Source of the DNA: Bradyrhizobium uaiense
GTDB taxonomy: Bacteria; Pseudomonadota; Alphaproteobacteria; Rhizobiales; Xanthobacteraceae
Assembly: GCF_010811875.1 (NCBI RefSeq)
Contig: NZ_VKHP01000053.1
Coordinates: forward strand, 1-42,058
Length of the DNA: 42,058 nucleotides
Direction of reading: 5' to 3'
Positions 32,556 through 41,900 of the stretch are shown here, in pieces (the stretch's first letter is position 1; the number at the start of each line of letters is the position of its first letter). The notes under the pieces were generated by a model. It was not told the origin of the DNA. It saw only the letters and a list, made by a program, of their open reading frames with translations, and ran no database searches. Made by a program: the position numbers and the translations under genes.

Positions 32556-33940
32556 CATCTGCAACTGCTGAACGCACCGGCATTTTGAATCGATTGCTCG
32601 ACGCCGAGCAGGAGCGCTTTCGGGCGCTGCATCCGCGATCGGCGGCGGCGTGGCAGGAAGGCAGACAGCACTACCTTTATGGCGGCCCGTCGCACTGGAT
32701 GCGGCGCTGGGCCGGTGGCTTTCCGGTCTATGCCGAGCAAGCGAATGGCGCGCATATCAGGGACATCGACGGACGCGACTATGTTGATTTCTGTCTCGGC
32801 GACACCGGCGGCATGTGCGGGCACGCGCCCGAGGCGGTGACGGAGGCTGCGCTCGCTCAGCTCAAGCGTGGTGCGACCATGATGCTGCCGACGGAGGACA
32901 GTATCTGGGTCGGTGCCGAGCTATCGCGCCGTTTCGGTCCGAAATACTGGACGCTGACGACGTCGGCGACCGACGCCAACCGCGCTGCGATCCGTATCTC
33001 GCGCATGATCACCGGCCGGCGCAAGGTGCTGGTGTTCTCCGGCTGCTATCATGGCGGCGTCGAGGAAGCGCATGTCGAGATCCGCGACGGCCGGGTCGGC
33101 CTGCGCAACATGATCCACCCCAACGGCATCGACCATGATGCCGTGAGCCGGGTCGTCGAGTTCAATGATGTTGCCGCGCTCGAGGCGGCGCTTGCGCATG
33201 GCGACGTCGCCTGCGTGCTGACCGAGCCGCTGATGACGAATTTCGGCATGATCCCGGTCGATCCTGGTTTTCACCGGGCGTTGCGCGACTTGACCCGCCG
33301 CGCCGGCACTGTCCTCATCATCGACGAGACCCATACGCTGTCCTGCGGACCGGGCGGCTACACGCAGAGCCACGGGCTCGAGCCCGACATCTTCGTCGCG
33401 GGCAAGGCGATCGCGGGCGGCATCCCGGCCGGCATCTTCGGCCTCAGCGAGGAGATCGCCGAGCGGCTCTGGGAGCTCGTTCCCCATGTCAATCCGCGCC
33501 AGCGGCAGTCCGCGCATCTCGGATTCGGCGGCACGCTCGCCGGCAACGCGTTGACGGTTGCCACCATGCGCGCGGTGCTGGAGAAGGTGCTGACCTCTGC
33601 GAACTACGAGCGGATGATCGGAACCGCAACGTGGCTCGCGCAGGAAGCGCGCCGGTTGATCGAAGCGGCCGGTCTGCCCTGGCACGTCACCCAGATCGGC
33701 GCGCGCGCCGAGATCATGTTCATGCCGAAGCCGCCGCGCAGCGGCGCCGACGTCATTGCCGGGAGACAACCCGATCTCGAGACCTTGCTGCATGCGTTCT
33801 ACATGAACGAAGGCATTCTGGTGACGCCGTTTCATACCATGCTGCTGATGTGTCCGGCGACGTCGGCCCGGGACGTGGACAAGCACACGGCGGTGTTCGC
33901 GCAGTTCAACGATCTCGTGAAAGGGGCGGGAGCAATCTGA
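32552..33940 (+). CDS. Class III aminotransferase, glutamate-1-semialdehyde aminomutase-like
   Basis: A 462-residue PLP enzyme. PLP lysine Lys285 is in VAGKAIAGGIPAG and ring-binding Asp258 in IIDETHTL. The phosphate region TTSATDANRAAIRISR departs from the NSGTEA seen in the true aminomutase, which suggests a catabolic transaminase and not tetrapyrrole synthesis. The frame is open upstream to 32360, but homology begins at MTSATAERTG, whose ATG overlaps the previous stop by four bases. The stop overlaps the following SDR gene by one base. Confidence 0.87.
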   Translation: MTSATAERTGILNRLLDAEQERFRALHPRSAAAWQEGRQHYLYGGPSHWMRRWAGGFPVYAEQANGAHIRDIDGRDYVDFCLGDTGGMCGHAPEAVTEAALAQLKRGATMMLPTEDSIWVGAELSRRFGPKYWTLTTSATDANRAAIRISRMITGRRKVLVFSGCYHGGVEEAHVEIRDGRVGLRNMIHPNGIDHDAVSRVVEFNDVAALEAALAHGDVACVLTEPLMTNFGMIPVDPGFHRALRDLTRRAGTVLIIDETHTLSCGPGGYTQSHGLEPDIFVAGKAIAGGIPAGIFGLSEEIAERLWELVPHVNPRQRQSAHLGFGGTLAGNALTVATMRAVLEKVLTSANYERMIGTATWLAQEARRLIEAAGLPWHVTQIGARAEIMFMPKPPRSGADVIAGRQPDLETLLHAFYMNEGILVTPFHTMLLMCPATSARDVDKHTAVFAQFNDLVKGAGAI

Positions 33941-34737
33941 TGCAGGCGCCTCCGTTCAATCTTGACGGTCGGGTCGCCATCGTCACCGGCGGCGGCAGGG
34001 GGATCGGCGCAGCCATCGTGACGAGGCTTGCGCAGGCCGGCGCGACCGTGGTGATCGCCAACCGGACGCTCGATGTGGCAGAGGCGCTGGCGCGTGAACT
34101 GGCGGCCGATGGACGGTCGGTGCATTGCATCCCGTTCGACCGGCTCGACCGGAGTAGCTTGCGTGCGATGGTTGACGGTGTCGCAGCCAAATACGACCGG
34201 CTCGACATCGTCGTGCACAATGCCGGCGGTTGCCCGTGGGCTTCGCTCGAGGAGCTTGATGAAGCCAAGCTCGATGAGACGCTGGCGCTGAACCTGAACG
34301 CCAGCATCTGGCTCGCGCAGGCCGCAGCTCCGCATATGCGCGCCGCCAGGTTCGGGCGCATTCTCATAACGTCCTCGGTATCCGCGCGTGTCGCAATGGG
34401 CGGCGGCGCGCATTACTCGGCGGCGAAGGCCGGGGTGAACGCGTTCATTCGCGGCGCTGCGTTCGAGCTCGCGCGCGCCGGCATCACGGTCAACGGTGTC
34501 GAGGCCGGCTTCATCGAGAAGCCCGGCCGCGGCACCATGAGCGCGCCGGAGAACAAGGCCAAACTCGAACGCTTCATTCCGATGGGACGCATGGGGAGTG
34601 CCGACGACATCGCCTGCGCGATGCTCTATCTCGCGTCCACCGAAGCCAGATACGTCACCGGGCAGACCATTGTCGTCGACGGCGGCTCGACGCTGCCGGA
34701 AACCGGATTTGCCGTTGAACGGCAGTGGAGGCTCTAA
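33940..34737 (+). CDS. SDR-family oxidoreductase
   Basis: A 265-residue classical SDR: TGGGRGIG cofactor motif (16-23), HNAGG, catalytic Ser146, Tyr159 and Lys163 (YSAAK), and a C-terminal VTGQTIVVDGG. Its ATG shares a base with the aminotransferase stop and the next gene starts right after its stop, so three genes are tightly coupled. It probably oxidises or reduces a hydroxy/keto intermediate of the same pathway. Confidence 0.9.
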   Translation: MQAPPFNLDGRVAIVTGGGRGIGAAIVTRLAQAGATVVIANRTLDVAEALARELAADGRSVHCIPFDRLDRSSLRAMVDGVAAKYDRLDIVVHNAGGCPWASLEELDEAKLDETLALNLNASIWLAQAAAPHMRAARFGRILITSSVSARVAMGGGAHYSAAKAGVNAFIRGAAFELARAGITVNGVEAGFIEKPGRGTMSAPENKAKLERFIPMGRMGSADDIACAMLYLASTEARYVTGQTIVVDGGSTLPETGFAVERQWRL

Positions 34738-35508
34738 ATGCCGCGGCTGGACGGAAAGACGGCGCTGGTGACCGGCGCGGCCACCGGGATCGGCCGGGCC
34801 ACGGCGGTGCTGCTGGCGTTGAGCGGCGCGCGCGTCGTGCTGTTCGGCCTCGGCGACGCCGAGCTTCAGGCCGCTGCGGCCGAGTGCGGCGGGCAGGCGA
34901 TCCATGGTGACGTCACCCGGCCGGACGACGTTGCGAGGGCCGTCACCGCCTGCGGCGCGTGGCTCGATATCGTCGTCAACGCCGCCGGACTGATCGTGCC
35001 GGATCAGCCTGCAAGCGTGTCTGACGAGGTCTGGGCCAGGACGCTTGATGTCAACCTCACCGGGACCATGCGGATCTGTCGCGCATCCTTGCCGCTGTTG
35101 CGGCAGCGCGGGGGAGCGATCGTGAACGTCGCCTCCGTTGCCGCGTTCAATGCCAGCCCGGATAGCGCAAGTTACGCTGCCAGCAAGGCGGCCGTCGTCG
35201 CCTATACGCGTTCGCTGGCCTACGCACACGGCGCCGACGGCATCCGCGCCAACGCGGTCGCGCCCGGCTGGGTGCGGACGCCGATGAGCGCCTATGAAAT
35301 GCAATTGCTCGCAGACCAGAACGGCACCACACCCGATGCCGAGTTTCGCGGCGTCGAACGGCGGATCGCCTTGGGACGGATGGCCGAGCCCGCCGAGATC
35401 GCGGCGTGCTGCCTGTTCCTGGCCTCCGACGAGGCGTCCTTCGTGACTGGTGCGGTGCTGGTCGCCGATGGCGGCGGCCGCTCGCCGACACAGAATCGCG
35501 CCGTCTAG
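34738..35508 (+). CDS. SDR-family oxidoreductase
   Basis: A 256-residue classical SDR: TGAATGIG (12-19), NAAG (81-84), Ser133, Tyr146 and Lys150 (YAASK), VTGAVLVADGG near the end. The ATG directly follows the TAA of the previous SDR gene. A strong terminator begins at its stop codon, marking the end of the operon. Confidence 0.9.
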   Translation: MPRLDGKTALVTGAATGIGRATAVLLALSGARVVLFGLGDAELQAAAAECGGQAIHGDVTRPDDVARAVTACGAWLDIVVNAAGLIVPDQPASVSDEVWARTLDVNLTGTMRICRASLPLLRQRGGAIVNVASVAAFNASPDSASYAASKAAVVAYTRSLAYAHGADGIRANAVAPGWVRTPMSAYEMQLLADQNGTTPDAEFRGVERRIALGRMAEPAEIAACCLFLASDEASFVTGAVLVADGGGRSPTQNRAV

Positions 35509-35549
35509 AGCCTCGTTCCGATTAAATCGGAACGAGGCTCCAGATTTTT
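35508..35549 (+). terminator. Intrinsic terminator of the ALDH-SDR operon
   Basis: GAGCCTCGTTCCGAT (35508-35522) pairs perfectly with ATCGGAACGAGGCTC (35526-35540) around TAA, and TTTTT follows at once. The stem is 15 pairs. It forms the left end of a longer dispersed-repeat-like sequence. Confidence 0.85.
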
Positions 35550-35606
35550 GTTTTGACGCGTTTTCTTCACGCGAACCGGGATCCACTTCGCTCGAAAACG
35601 CTCTGG
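35508..35606. repeat. Dispersed intergenic repeat including the terminator
   Basis: The hairpin is followed by TTTTGACGCGTTTTCTTCAC and then a CGCGAACCGGGATCC-ACTTCGCTCG stretch ending near CTGG. I recall this combination from many Bradyrhizobium intergenic regions, so it is probably a repeat family that doubles as a terminator. Inference from memory. Confidence 0.55.
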
Positions 35607-35705
35607 AACAGTCGATCGGCGCCGGAGTGCAGCGGCCGATACCTTGATAAGGACCGGTGGATTTGGCACTCTCGTGCCGTCACGTCATTTCGATCGAGGG
35701 ACGTT

Positions 35706-35966
35706 ATGAACAAGTCATTTTCTGTGATCATTGCCGCGGCAGCTTCAATCTTCGTGCTGTCGTCGACGGCGGCGAAATGCGGCGACTATCCGTTTGGCGA
35801 TCCGCCGTACCGGCTGGACTATGTGCAGGAGCCGCAGATTGAATCTGGCTGTTGGAAATGGAATTGGCAGCTGTACCAGTGGCAGGACCACTGCCCGGTC
35901 TACGTCTATCCGAAGGCCTATATGTTTTCGCGCTCGTCGCGCGTCGTGCTCCACACCAAAGGGTGA
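35706..35966 (+). CDS. Small secreted protein of unknown function
   Basis: An 86-residue protein with a clear signal peptide (Lys3, hydrophobic core, cleavage near residue 23) and a short mature part rich in Tyr, Trp and Pro, with Cys in KCGDY, SGCWKW and DHCPV. No family recognised. The ATG has GAGGGA five bases upstream. It lies between two repeat elements. Confidence 0.7.
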   Translation: MNKSFSVIIAAAASIFVLSSTAAKCGDYPFGDPPYRLDYVQEPQIESGCWKWNWQLYQWQDHCPVYVYPKAYMFSRSSRVVLHTKG

Positions 35967-35992
35967 GGAACTGCCCGGCGGTCTAGAGTGCG

Positions 35993-36045
35993 CCGCGTCA
36001 CATCAGGCGACGCGGAGCGCGCACTGAAGCGCGATCGCGCTTCAG
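35993..36045. terminator. Palindromes downstream of the small secreted gene
   Basis: CCGCGTC (35993-35999) pairs with GACGCGG (36009-36015). Then 36024-36045 is a perfect 22-bp palindrome centred on GCGATCGC, followed by a T-rich CTTTCTTGTTT. The second can act as a terminator for the plus-strand gene. Confidence 0.6.
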
Positions 36046-36057
36046 CTTTCTTGTTTG

Positions 36058-36129
36058 AGCATGATCTCCGCGCAAACGCTTAGCGATTGTCGCGAGGGAA
36101 AACCGCTTCGCACTTTTCCGGATCATGCT
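36058..36129. repeat. REP-like element ending at the next gene's stop codon
   Basis: Flanked by AGCATGATC (36058-36066) and GATCATGCT (36121-36129), inverted copies of each other. The interior carries GAAAACCGCTTCGCACTTTT. The next gene (minus strand) has its stop complement at 36130-36132, immediately after the element. The pattern resembles a repeat family I recall from Bradyrhizobium. Confidence 0.65.
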
Positions 36130-36504
36130 TCACGAGTGCGCGATGCTGCACGCCACCTGGTGGTGCTTGCCGAAGTTGAGCAGCGCATTTTCCCGGAAGC
36201 CATCCAGCCAGACGCCACGGCCGGCATAGCGATAGCCGACGCCCATCGGCACGTGCCGCACATGGATGCCGCCACGGCTGGTGAGCAGGGAGGCCGTGAC
36301 CACTTCGCCCTCGACCGACACAGCGCGCGGGCACAGCGGATACTGATGGCCGTTCTCGCAGGTGAACACGATCTCGGTGCAGGTGCCGACTGGTGCCTTC
36401 GTGACCAGGCCGAGATCCGCGGCAGTCGCTTGCCGGGAAGTGCCCGACAGCGCTGCGCCCAAAGCCAAAATGCCCGCGACCATGTAGCCAATTCGAATAC
36501 GCAT
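36130..36504 (-). CDS. Small secreted protein of unknown function
   Basis: A 124-residue protein with a signal peptide ending near residue 29 (ATAADLGL). The mature part has Cys in GTCTEIVFTCENG, PLCPRA and VACSIA, with the repeated turn RGGIHVRHVPMGVGYRYAG. No family recognised. Strong AGGGGG ribosome binding site. Its stop codon abuts a REP-like element, which may have trimmed or replaced the original 3' end. Confidence 0.7.
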   Translation of the reverse strand: MRIRIGYMVAGILALGAALSGTSRQATAADLGLVTKAPVGTCTEIVFTCENGHQYPLCPRAVSVEGEVVTASLLTSRGGIHVRHVPMGVGYRYAGRGVWLDGFRENALLNFGKHHQVACSIAHS

Positions 36505-36808
36505 CTGCGCCCCCTCGTCCAGCGATAGGCAAAGCAATTGAGAAAAAGTATCTCGCGCAAAATGAGCAAAAAAGTCTCCTAGGTCAAACCTGTGGCAGAG
36601 GCAGGCACAGGGTTCGAGCGCCGAGTGTTGCAAGTTTGCTGCAGTGGAACGGAATTAGGTTGAAGGCAGCCGTGCTGCGACAACGCGCCTTTGCTGGCCA
36701 CAATTGGCCTGCAAGTGGTGGAGCGGTTGAGTTGTTTCGTGGGACTGCTTCAAGAGCCTGACCGGATCGCATCGCGAACGGGTTTCGGACGAACATCGGG
36801 GGTTGGGA
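36505..36808. other. 304-base gap between two divergent secreted-protein genes
   Basis: No gene supported. It contains an AT-rich stretch around 36535-36580 that may hold the minus-strand promoter; on that strand TTGACC is present but no matching -10 at proper distance. No long inverted repeat seen. Confidence 0.5.
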
Positions 36809-37360
36809 ATGAACTTCCGTGGTGCCATTGCAGGTTCGCTGCTCACCTTGATGGTTATCCCGGCGTCGTCGCTGATGGCGCATGCGCAGGCACCATCCCC
36901 TCAACCGGCGAGCGGCCGGGACGCTGCGGCTCAGCCCGCTCAACCCTTCTCCGGCCCCAGCTTCCGCAAGGGCTTGTGGCGCTTTATCCGAACGCTCGAC
37001 GTCGTCAGGACCGCCAACAAGAACTTCAAGTATCGGGTGGTCAACGCAGAGACGACGCGCTGTGTCGATCCGACCTTCGCGATGAAGGCGACCTTTGCGC
37101 CGGATCCGGTCGGAAACTGCGTCTCGGACAAGCCCGAAAAAGTCGGCAATCAGTACACCTTAGGGCACCGATGCGATTACATGGGCGCGGTCAGCACCGT
37201 CATCACCGTGCGGAGCGACGAGGCATATACCGAGCTGAACGAGGTCAGCACCGGAGAGCATCCCAAGACCGACATGGTCGTCGCGACGAGGATCGGCGAC
37301 TGCGATGACGGAGGTGCAGCCAACTCCGAAAAGTCGACTCCGGCGCGTTTGCAGCACTAG
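36809..37360 (+). CDS. DUF3617-like secreted Cys protein, copy 1
   Basis: A 183-residue exported protein (signal peptide ending near AHAQA). The mature domain begins FSGPSFRKGLWRFIRTLD and ends ATRIGDC, with four Cys in RCVDP, GNCVS, HRCDYM and GDC. This GLW start and RIGDC end with four Cys fit DUF3617, a small periplasmic family of unknown function. The tandem gene downstream is a clear paralog. The ATG at 36809 follows a G-rich stretch. Confidence 0.78.
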   Translation: MNFRGAIAGSLLTLMVIPASSLMAHAQAPSPQPASGRDAAAQPAQPFSGPSFRKGLWRFIRTLDVVRTANKNFKYRVVNAETTRCVDPTFAMKATFAPDPVGNCVSDKPEKVGNQYTLGHRCDYMGAVSTVITVRSDEAYTELNEVSTGEHPKTDMVVATRIGDCDDGGAANSEKSTPARLQH

Positions 37361-37617
37361 GTTGGCGATCAGCCAGGGAAGCTGGCAGGCAAGCTTGCCG
37401 GCATCAGCCCGCGGGCGGCTGAGGTGCTAGCTTGATTTGCGACCGGTCTGGACTGGGCCGGCACATAGCGGCGTGCATCCGACAGCGAAGATCCTCAACC
37501 AAAAGGGCGAGCATTTACTCGACCTTAACGCGAAGTGTTCTGGAATGAAGTGAGGTTGGGCGTGCTTCAAGTGATAGTCACGCGATGCGCATCATGCGGC
37601 CGATGAGGATTCAACAA
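37361..37617. other. 257-base gap between the tandem paralogs
   Basis: No gene supported. The perfect palindrome GGCAAGCTTGCC (37388-37399) and the hairpin TCAGCC, CGCGGGC, GGCTGA (37404-37422) lie after the first paralog's stop and may end its transcript. Nothing else recognised. Confidence 0.5.
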
Positions 37618-38175
37618 ATGACGTCGCGTGAGGGCTTCGGGCAGTCGAAGGTCTTCGCATGCATGCTTGGCGTAGTGATCGCGCTTTCCGTGTCCATGCT
37701 TGCCTCCCATGGCGCGGTGGCCGACGACGGCTTCAACGGACCGACTTTCCGGAAAGGCATGTGGCGTTTCGTGCGGACGATGGAGCTCGTGTCGCCGTCG
37801 AACGTGCGGCAAAAGCTGCTCGAGCGCGAAATGACCCGCTGTGTCGACCCGACTCAGGCGATGAAGGCAACGTTCTCGTCCCCATCGATCGGAAATTGCC
37901 GTTCTTCGAGGCCGGAGAAGATCAGCAACAAGTACGTGTTTTCCAACCGGTGCGACTATATGGGGCCGGTCAGCACCGTCATCACGGTTCTGAGCGACGA
38001 GGCCTACATCGAGGTCAATGAAGTTCACGGCCAGGCGCCGAGGATGGATCGGGTGGTCGCCCGTCGGATCAGCGATTGCCACGAGGACAAGGCTTCGCTT
38101 GGCCAGCCAGCAGCAGCACCGAGCGAGGTCTCGCGCGAGCTGGGGCAGGAGACGGCTGAAGGCGATCCGCTCTGA
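37618..38175 (+). CDS. DUF3617-like secreted Cys protein, copy 2
   Basis: A 185-residue paralog of the upstream gene: FNGPTFRKGMWRFVRTMEL, RCVDPTQAMKATF, NRCDYMGPVSTVITVLSDEAY and ARRISDC repeat its pattern, including the four Cys. I chose ATG 37618 because GAGGA lies eight bases upstream; in-frame ATGs at 37585 and 37603 are weaker. A signal peptide precedes AVADDG. The C-terminal tail after the last Cys is longer and differs. Confidence 0.77.
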   Translation: MTSREGFGQSKVFACMLGVVIALSVSMLASHGAVADDGFNGPTFRKGMWRFVRTMELVSPSNVRQKLLEREMTRCVDPTQAMKATFSSPSIGNCRSSRPEKISNKYVFSNRCDYMGPVSTVITVLSDEAYIEVNEVHGQAPRMDRVVARRISDCHEDKASLGQPAAAPSEVSRELGQETAEGDPL

Positions 38176-38232
38176 GGCGGAGTTTCAGGCCCGGAGCGGC
38201 TGGACGTCGATGGGGCGAGGTCGTCGGTCGCG

Positions 38233-38673
38233 TTAGATCTTTTGCTGGCCGCCAGGCCCGCTCACCTTGACTGTGATCTTCTGAATTTCGGTGCGGCCGC
38301 CCTGGTACTTGACCTCGATGGTCATGGCGTCATCGCCGAGAAATTCGGGTGGCGCCTTGTAGAAGGCGACATAGGCGGGCACCTCGAGCGCCAGGCAGGC
38401 CTTGTAATTGGTCGCCTTGGCCTTCGCCGTCTTCACCACGACCTTTCCGGCGGCCGGTGGCGTGACCAGACGGATGGTCGGCAGCGGCCCCGACGTGCAA
38501 TCAGGTAACACGTTGAGATAGATGCCGATTTGAGTGTCTCGGTTGGCCAGAGCCTGAACCTGGCGCTCGACGGTGGTCTCCCGCGGGACTGGTTGTTGTG
38601 GGGCTTGCGCGGCCGCCGCGCCGAAAGAACCGTAAATCAAAATAGCGGCACACGCCTGAAGAATCACCCGCAT
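38233..38673 (-). CDS. Small secreted protein of unknown function
   Basis: A 146-residue protein with a signal peptide (cleavage near AAAAQA). The mature part contains two Cys (PDCTSG and YKACLA), and the C-terminal VPAYVAFYKAP, GDDAMTIEVKYQGGRTEIQ and ITVKV look like a beta-sandwich. GGAGCGG precedes the ATG at 38673. No function can be assigned. Confidence 0.7.
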   Translation of the reverse strand: MRVILQACAAILIYGSFGAAAAQAPQQPVPRETTVERQVQALANRDTQIGIYLNVLPDCTSGPLPTIRLVTPPAAGKVVVKTAKAKATNYKACLALEVPAYVAFYKAPPEFLGDDAMTIEVKYQGGRTEIQKITVKVSGPGGQQKI

Positions 38674-38909
38674 CGACCGCTCCAAATCGCCGGCAAGGGC
38701 GAACAGGGCCGGGCAAATACTGCCTTTCGACCAAGTCAGGCGGGCTAAACCATTGTTCTCGCAGCCCCGGCCTGTTCGATCTTTACCACACTCCCAGGGA
38801 AAGCATTGATTAACCAAATACATTTCTTGACCAGGGGGGAGGGTTAACAATAGCCTAAAACTAAATTTTTCTACAATTTTTCCTCTAATCGCATTTTGCG
38901 GAGCTGATA
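38674..38909. promoter_or_regulatory. AT-rich upstream region of the giant repeat protein gene
   Basis: A 236-base gap whose right half (38800-38890) is much more AT-rich than the rest of the window. TTGACC (38827-38832) with TAGCCT (38851-38856) at 18 bases is a weak promoter candidate. GGAGC precedes the ATG at 38910. Confidence 0.4.
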
Positions 38910-41900
38910 ATGCAGGGTTCGTTTCAGGTCGCTCAGGCTACCGGCACCGGCAATTCCACCAATTCGGCTCCCGTAAGAATTTACACGCTGACGAAGCCGC
39001 TGACCGATCAGGCGGTCGTCGTCAATCTTGGATACGACCAGAAAGCGAAGATCGACTTCTCGGCGATCGCCAAGGAGAAGATCACGCTGGTTCATATCGG
39101 CGAAAAGCTGATCATCCTGTTCGACAACCAGTCGACCGTCACGGTTGAGCCGTTCTTCGACTCCCGCGCGGATGGTCAGAGCAACGTCACGATCGAGATG
39201 GCGCCCGGTCGCGACGTCTCCGTCCAGGAATTCGCAAGCCTGTTCCCGATCAGCACGGACTCATCGGTGTTGCCGGCAGCCGACAATGGCGGCGCGACCG
39301 GCAACGCGCAGGCGAGCGGTGCGAACTTCAGTCCGTTCGTGGTTGATGCGCTTGGTCCTGTCGGCACCAACGTCTTGGCTGGGCCGGAAACGCTGCCCAA
39401 TTTCACCGACACGCCGCCGACCGGTACCGCCCTCCCGCAGTCGTCTACTCCTGCTGCCCCCACTATTTCCTTGGGCGCCGCGCCGGATCTGGCGGTGGAC
39501 GAGAGCTTCCTGACCATTGCGACCAACGGGATCGCCGGCTCCGGACTGGGACCCGCAGGATCGACCGTGGCGACGGGGCTGATCCCGTTCTCGATCACTG
39601 TGCCCGGAGGCGAGAAGTCGCTGACCTTCGCGCTGTCGATCAGCGCGCCAGGCGTCGATACCGGTTTGATCGATTCGCAGACCGGCAACCACGTGTTCCT
39701 ATTCGTCGAGAACGGACAGGTCGTTGGCAGGGAAGGAGGTCAGAACGGCCTCGCTGACTTCACGATCTCCGTGGATGCGACTGGCCACATCACGCTCACC
39801 GATCTGCGCGCGATGCACCAAGGGACCGGCGAGGTCGGAGGTGACATCAGCGAAGGCGTGCATTTGCCTGCCGGGATGGTCACGCTGACGGCGACGGTGA
39901 CGGACAACAGCAACCAGACCGGTACCGCGACCGCCGATGTCGGTCCGCATCTGACGTTCCTGGACGATGGTCCGGCGATCTCGCTGAGCGGAACGACGAG
40001 CTCGTTGAACACGTTCGAAGCCTATCTGTCGGCCGCGACCAACGCGGGCATCAACGGCTCGACGCCGGATGCGTCGCCGACGCAGGGTCATACGCTGGAC
40101 AAGGAGAACTTCGCCAACGCGCTCACAGTCGTGACCGGCGCCGACGGCGGAACCACCGCCTATGCGCTGAGCATTGCCGGTAACGGCACGGCGACCAACC
40201 TGATCGACAGCAACTCCGGTCTCGGCGTCGTGCTGGACCAGAGCGGCAACACCATCTCCGGCTATGTGGCCGGCCACGAGGGCCAGGTCGCCTGGCTGGT
40301 GTTCACACTGACGATCAACCCGGCAACGGGCGACGTGACGTTGACGCAGGACCGTGCGGTGCACGAGAACACCGCGTCGAGCCCGGACACCCATGAGGGC
40401 ATCAGCCTGACCAATGGCCTGGTGACGCTGACGGCGACCGTGACCGACAAGGACGGCGATACGGCGAGCCAGAAGCTCGACCTCAGCTCGCATGTGACGT
40501 TCCACGACGACGGTCCGTCGATCTCGCTGAACGAGACGGTGGCTTCGCTGAACACGTTCGAAGCCTATCTATCGGCTTCAACCAATGCCGGCGTCAACGG
40601 CTCGACGCCGGATCTGGTGCCGACCCAGGGCCATACGCTCGATAACGAGAGCTTCGCCGGTTCGTTCACGGTGAAGGCAGGCGCGGACGGCGGCACCACG
40701 GCCTATGCGCTGAGCATCGCGGGCAACGGCACCGCGAGCAACCTGATCGATAGTGCTTCCGGTCTTGGCGTCGTGCTCGACCAGAGCGGCAGCACCATCT
40801 CGGGCTATGTGACCGGCCATGAGGGCCAGGCAGCCTGGCTGGTGTTCACGCTGACGGTCGACCCGGCGACGGGCAATGTGACGCTGACGCAGGATCGCGC
40901 GGTGCACGAGAACACCGCGTCGAGCCCGGACACCCATGAGGGCATCAGCCTGACCAATGGCCTGGTGACGCTGACGGCGACGGTGACCGACAAGGACGGC
41001 GACAGCGCCAGCCAGCACATCGATCTCAGCTCGCATGTGACGTTCCACGACGACGGTCCGTCGATCTCGCTGAGCGGGACGGTGGCTTCGCTGAACACCT
41101 ATGAGGCCTATCTGTCGGCCTCGACCAATGCCGGCATCAACGGCTCGACGCCGGACCTGGTGCCGACCCAGGGTCATGCGCTGGACCAGGAGAGCTTCGC
41201 CGGCGCGTTCAATGTGGTGACCGGCGCCGACGGCGGAACCACCGCCTATGCGCTGAGCATTGCAGCCAACGGCACCACGAGCAACCTGATCGATAGTGCT
41301 TCCGGTCTCGGCGTCGTGCTCGACCAGAGCGGCAACACGATCTCGGGCTATGTGACCGGCCACGAGGGCCAGGCAGCTTGGTTGGTGTTCACGCTGACGG
41401 TCGACCCGGCGACGGGCAATGTGACGCTGACGCAGGATCGCGCGGTGCACGAGCTCACCGCGTCGAGCCCGGACACTCATGAGGGCATCAGCCTGACCGG
41501 CGGCCTGGTGACGCTGACGGCGACGGCGACCGACAAGGACGGCGATACGGCGAGCCAGAAGCTCGACCTCAGCTCGCACGTCACGTTCCACGACGACGGT
41601 CCGTCGATCTCGCTGAGCGGGACGGTGGCTTCGCTGAACACCTATGAGGCCTATCTGTCGGCTTCGACCAACGCCGGCATCAACGGCTCGACGCCGGATC
41701 TGGTGCCGACCCAGGGTCATGCGCTGGACCAGGAGAGCTTCGCCGGTGCGTTCAATGTGGTGACCGGTGCCGACGGCGGAACGACCGCCTATGCGCTGAG
41801 CATTGCCGCCAACGGCACGACGTCCAATCTGATCGACAGCGCCTCCGGTCTTGCGGTGGTGCTGGACCAGACCGGCAACACGGTGTCCGGCTATGTGACC

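Noticed and set aside
32552..33940. hemL (tetrapyrrole synthesis)
   Set aside because: The phosphate-site motif and the ALDH/SDR operon context do not fit a biosynthetic aminomutase.
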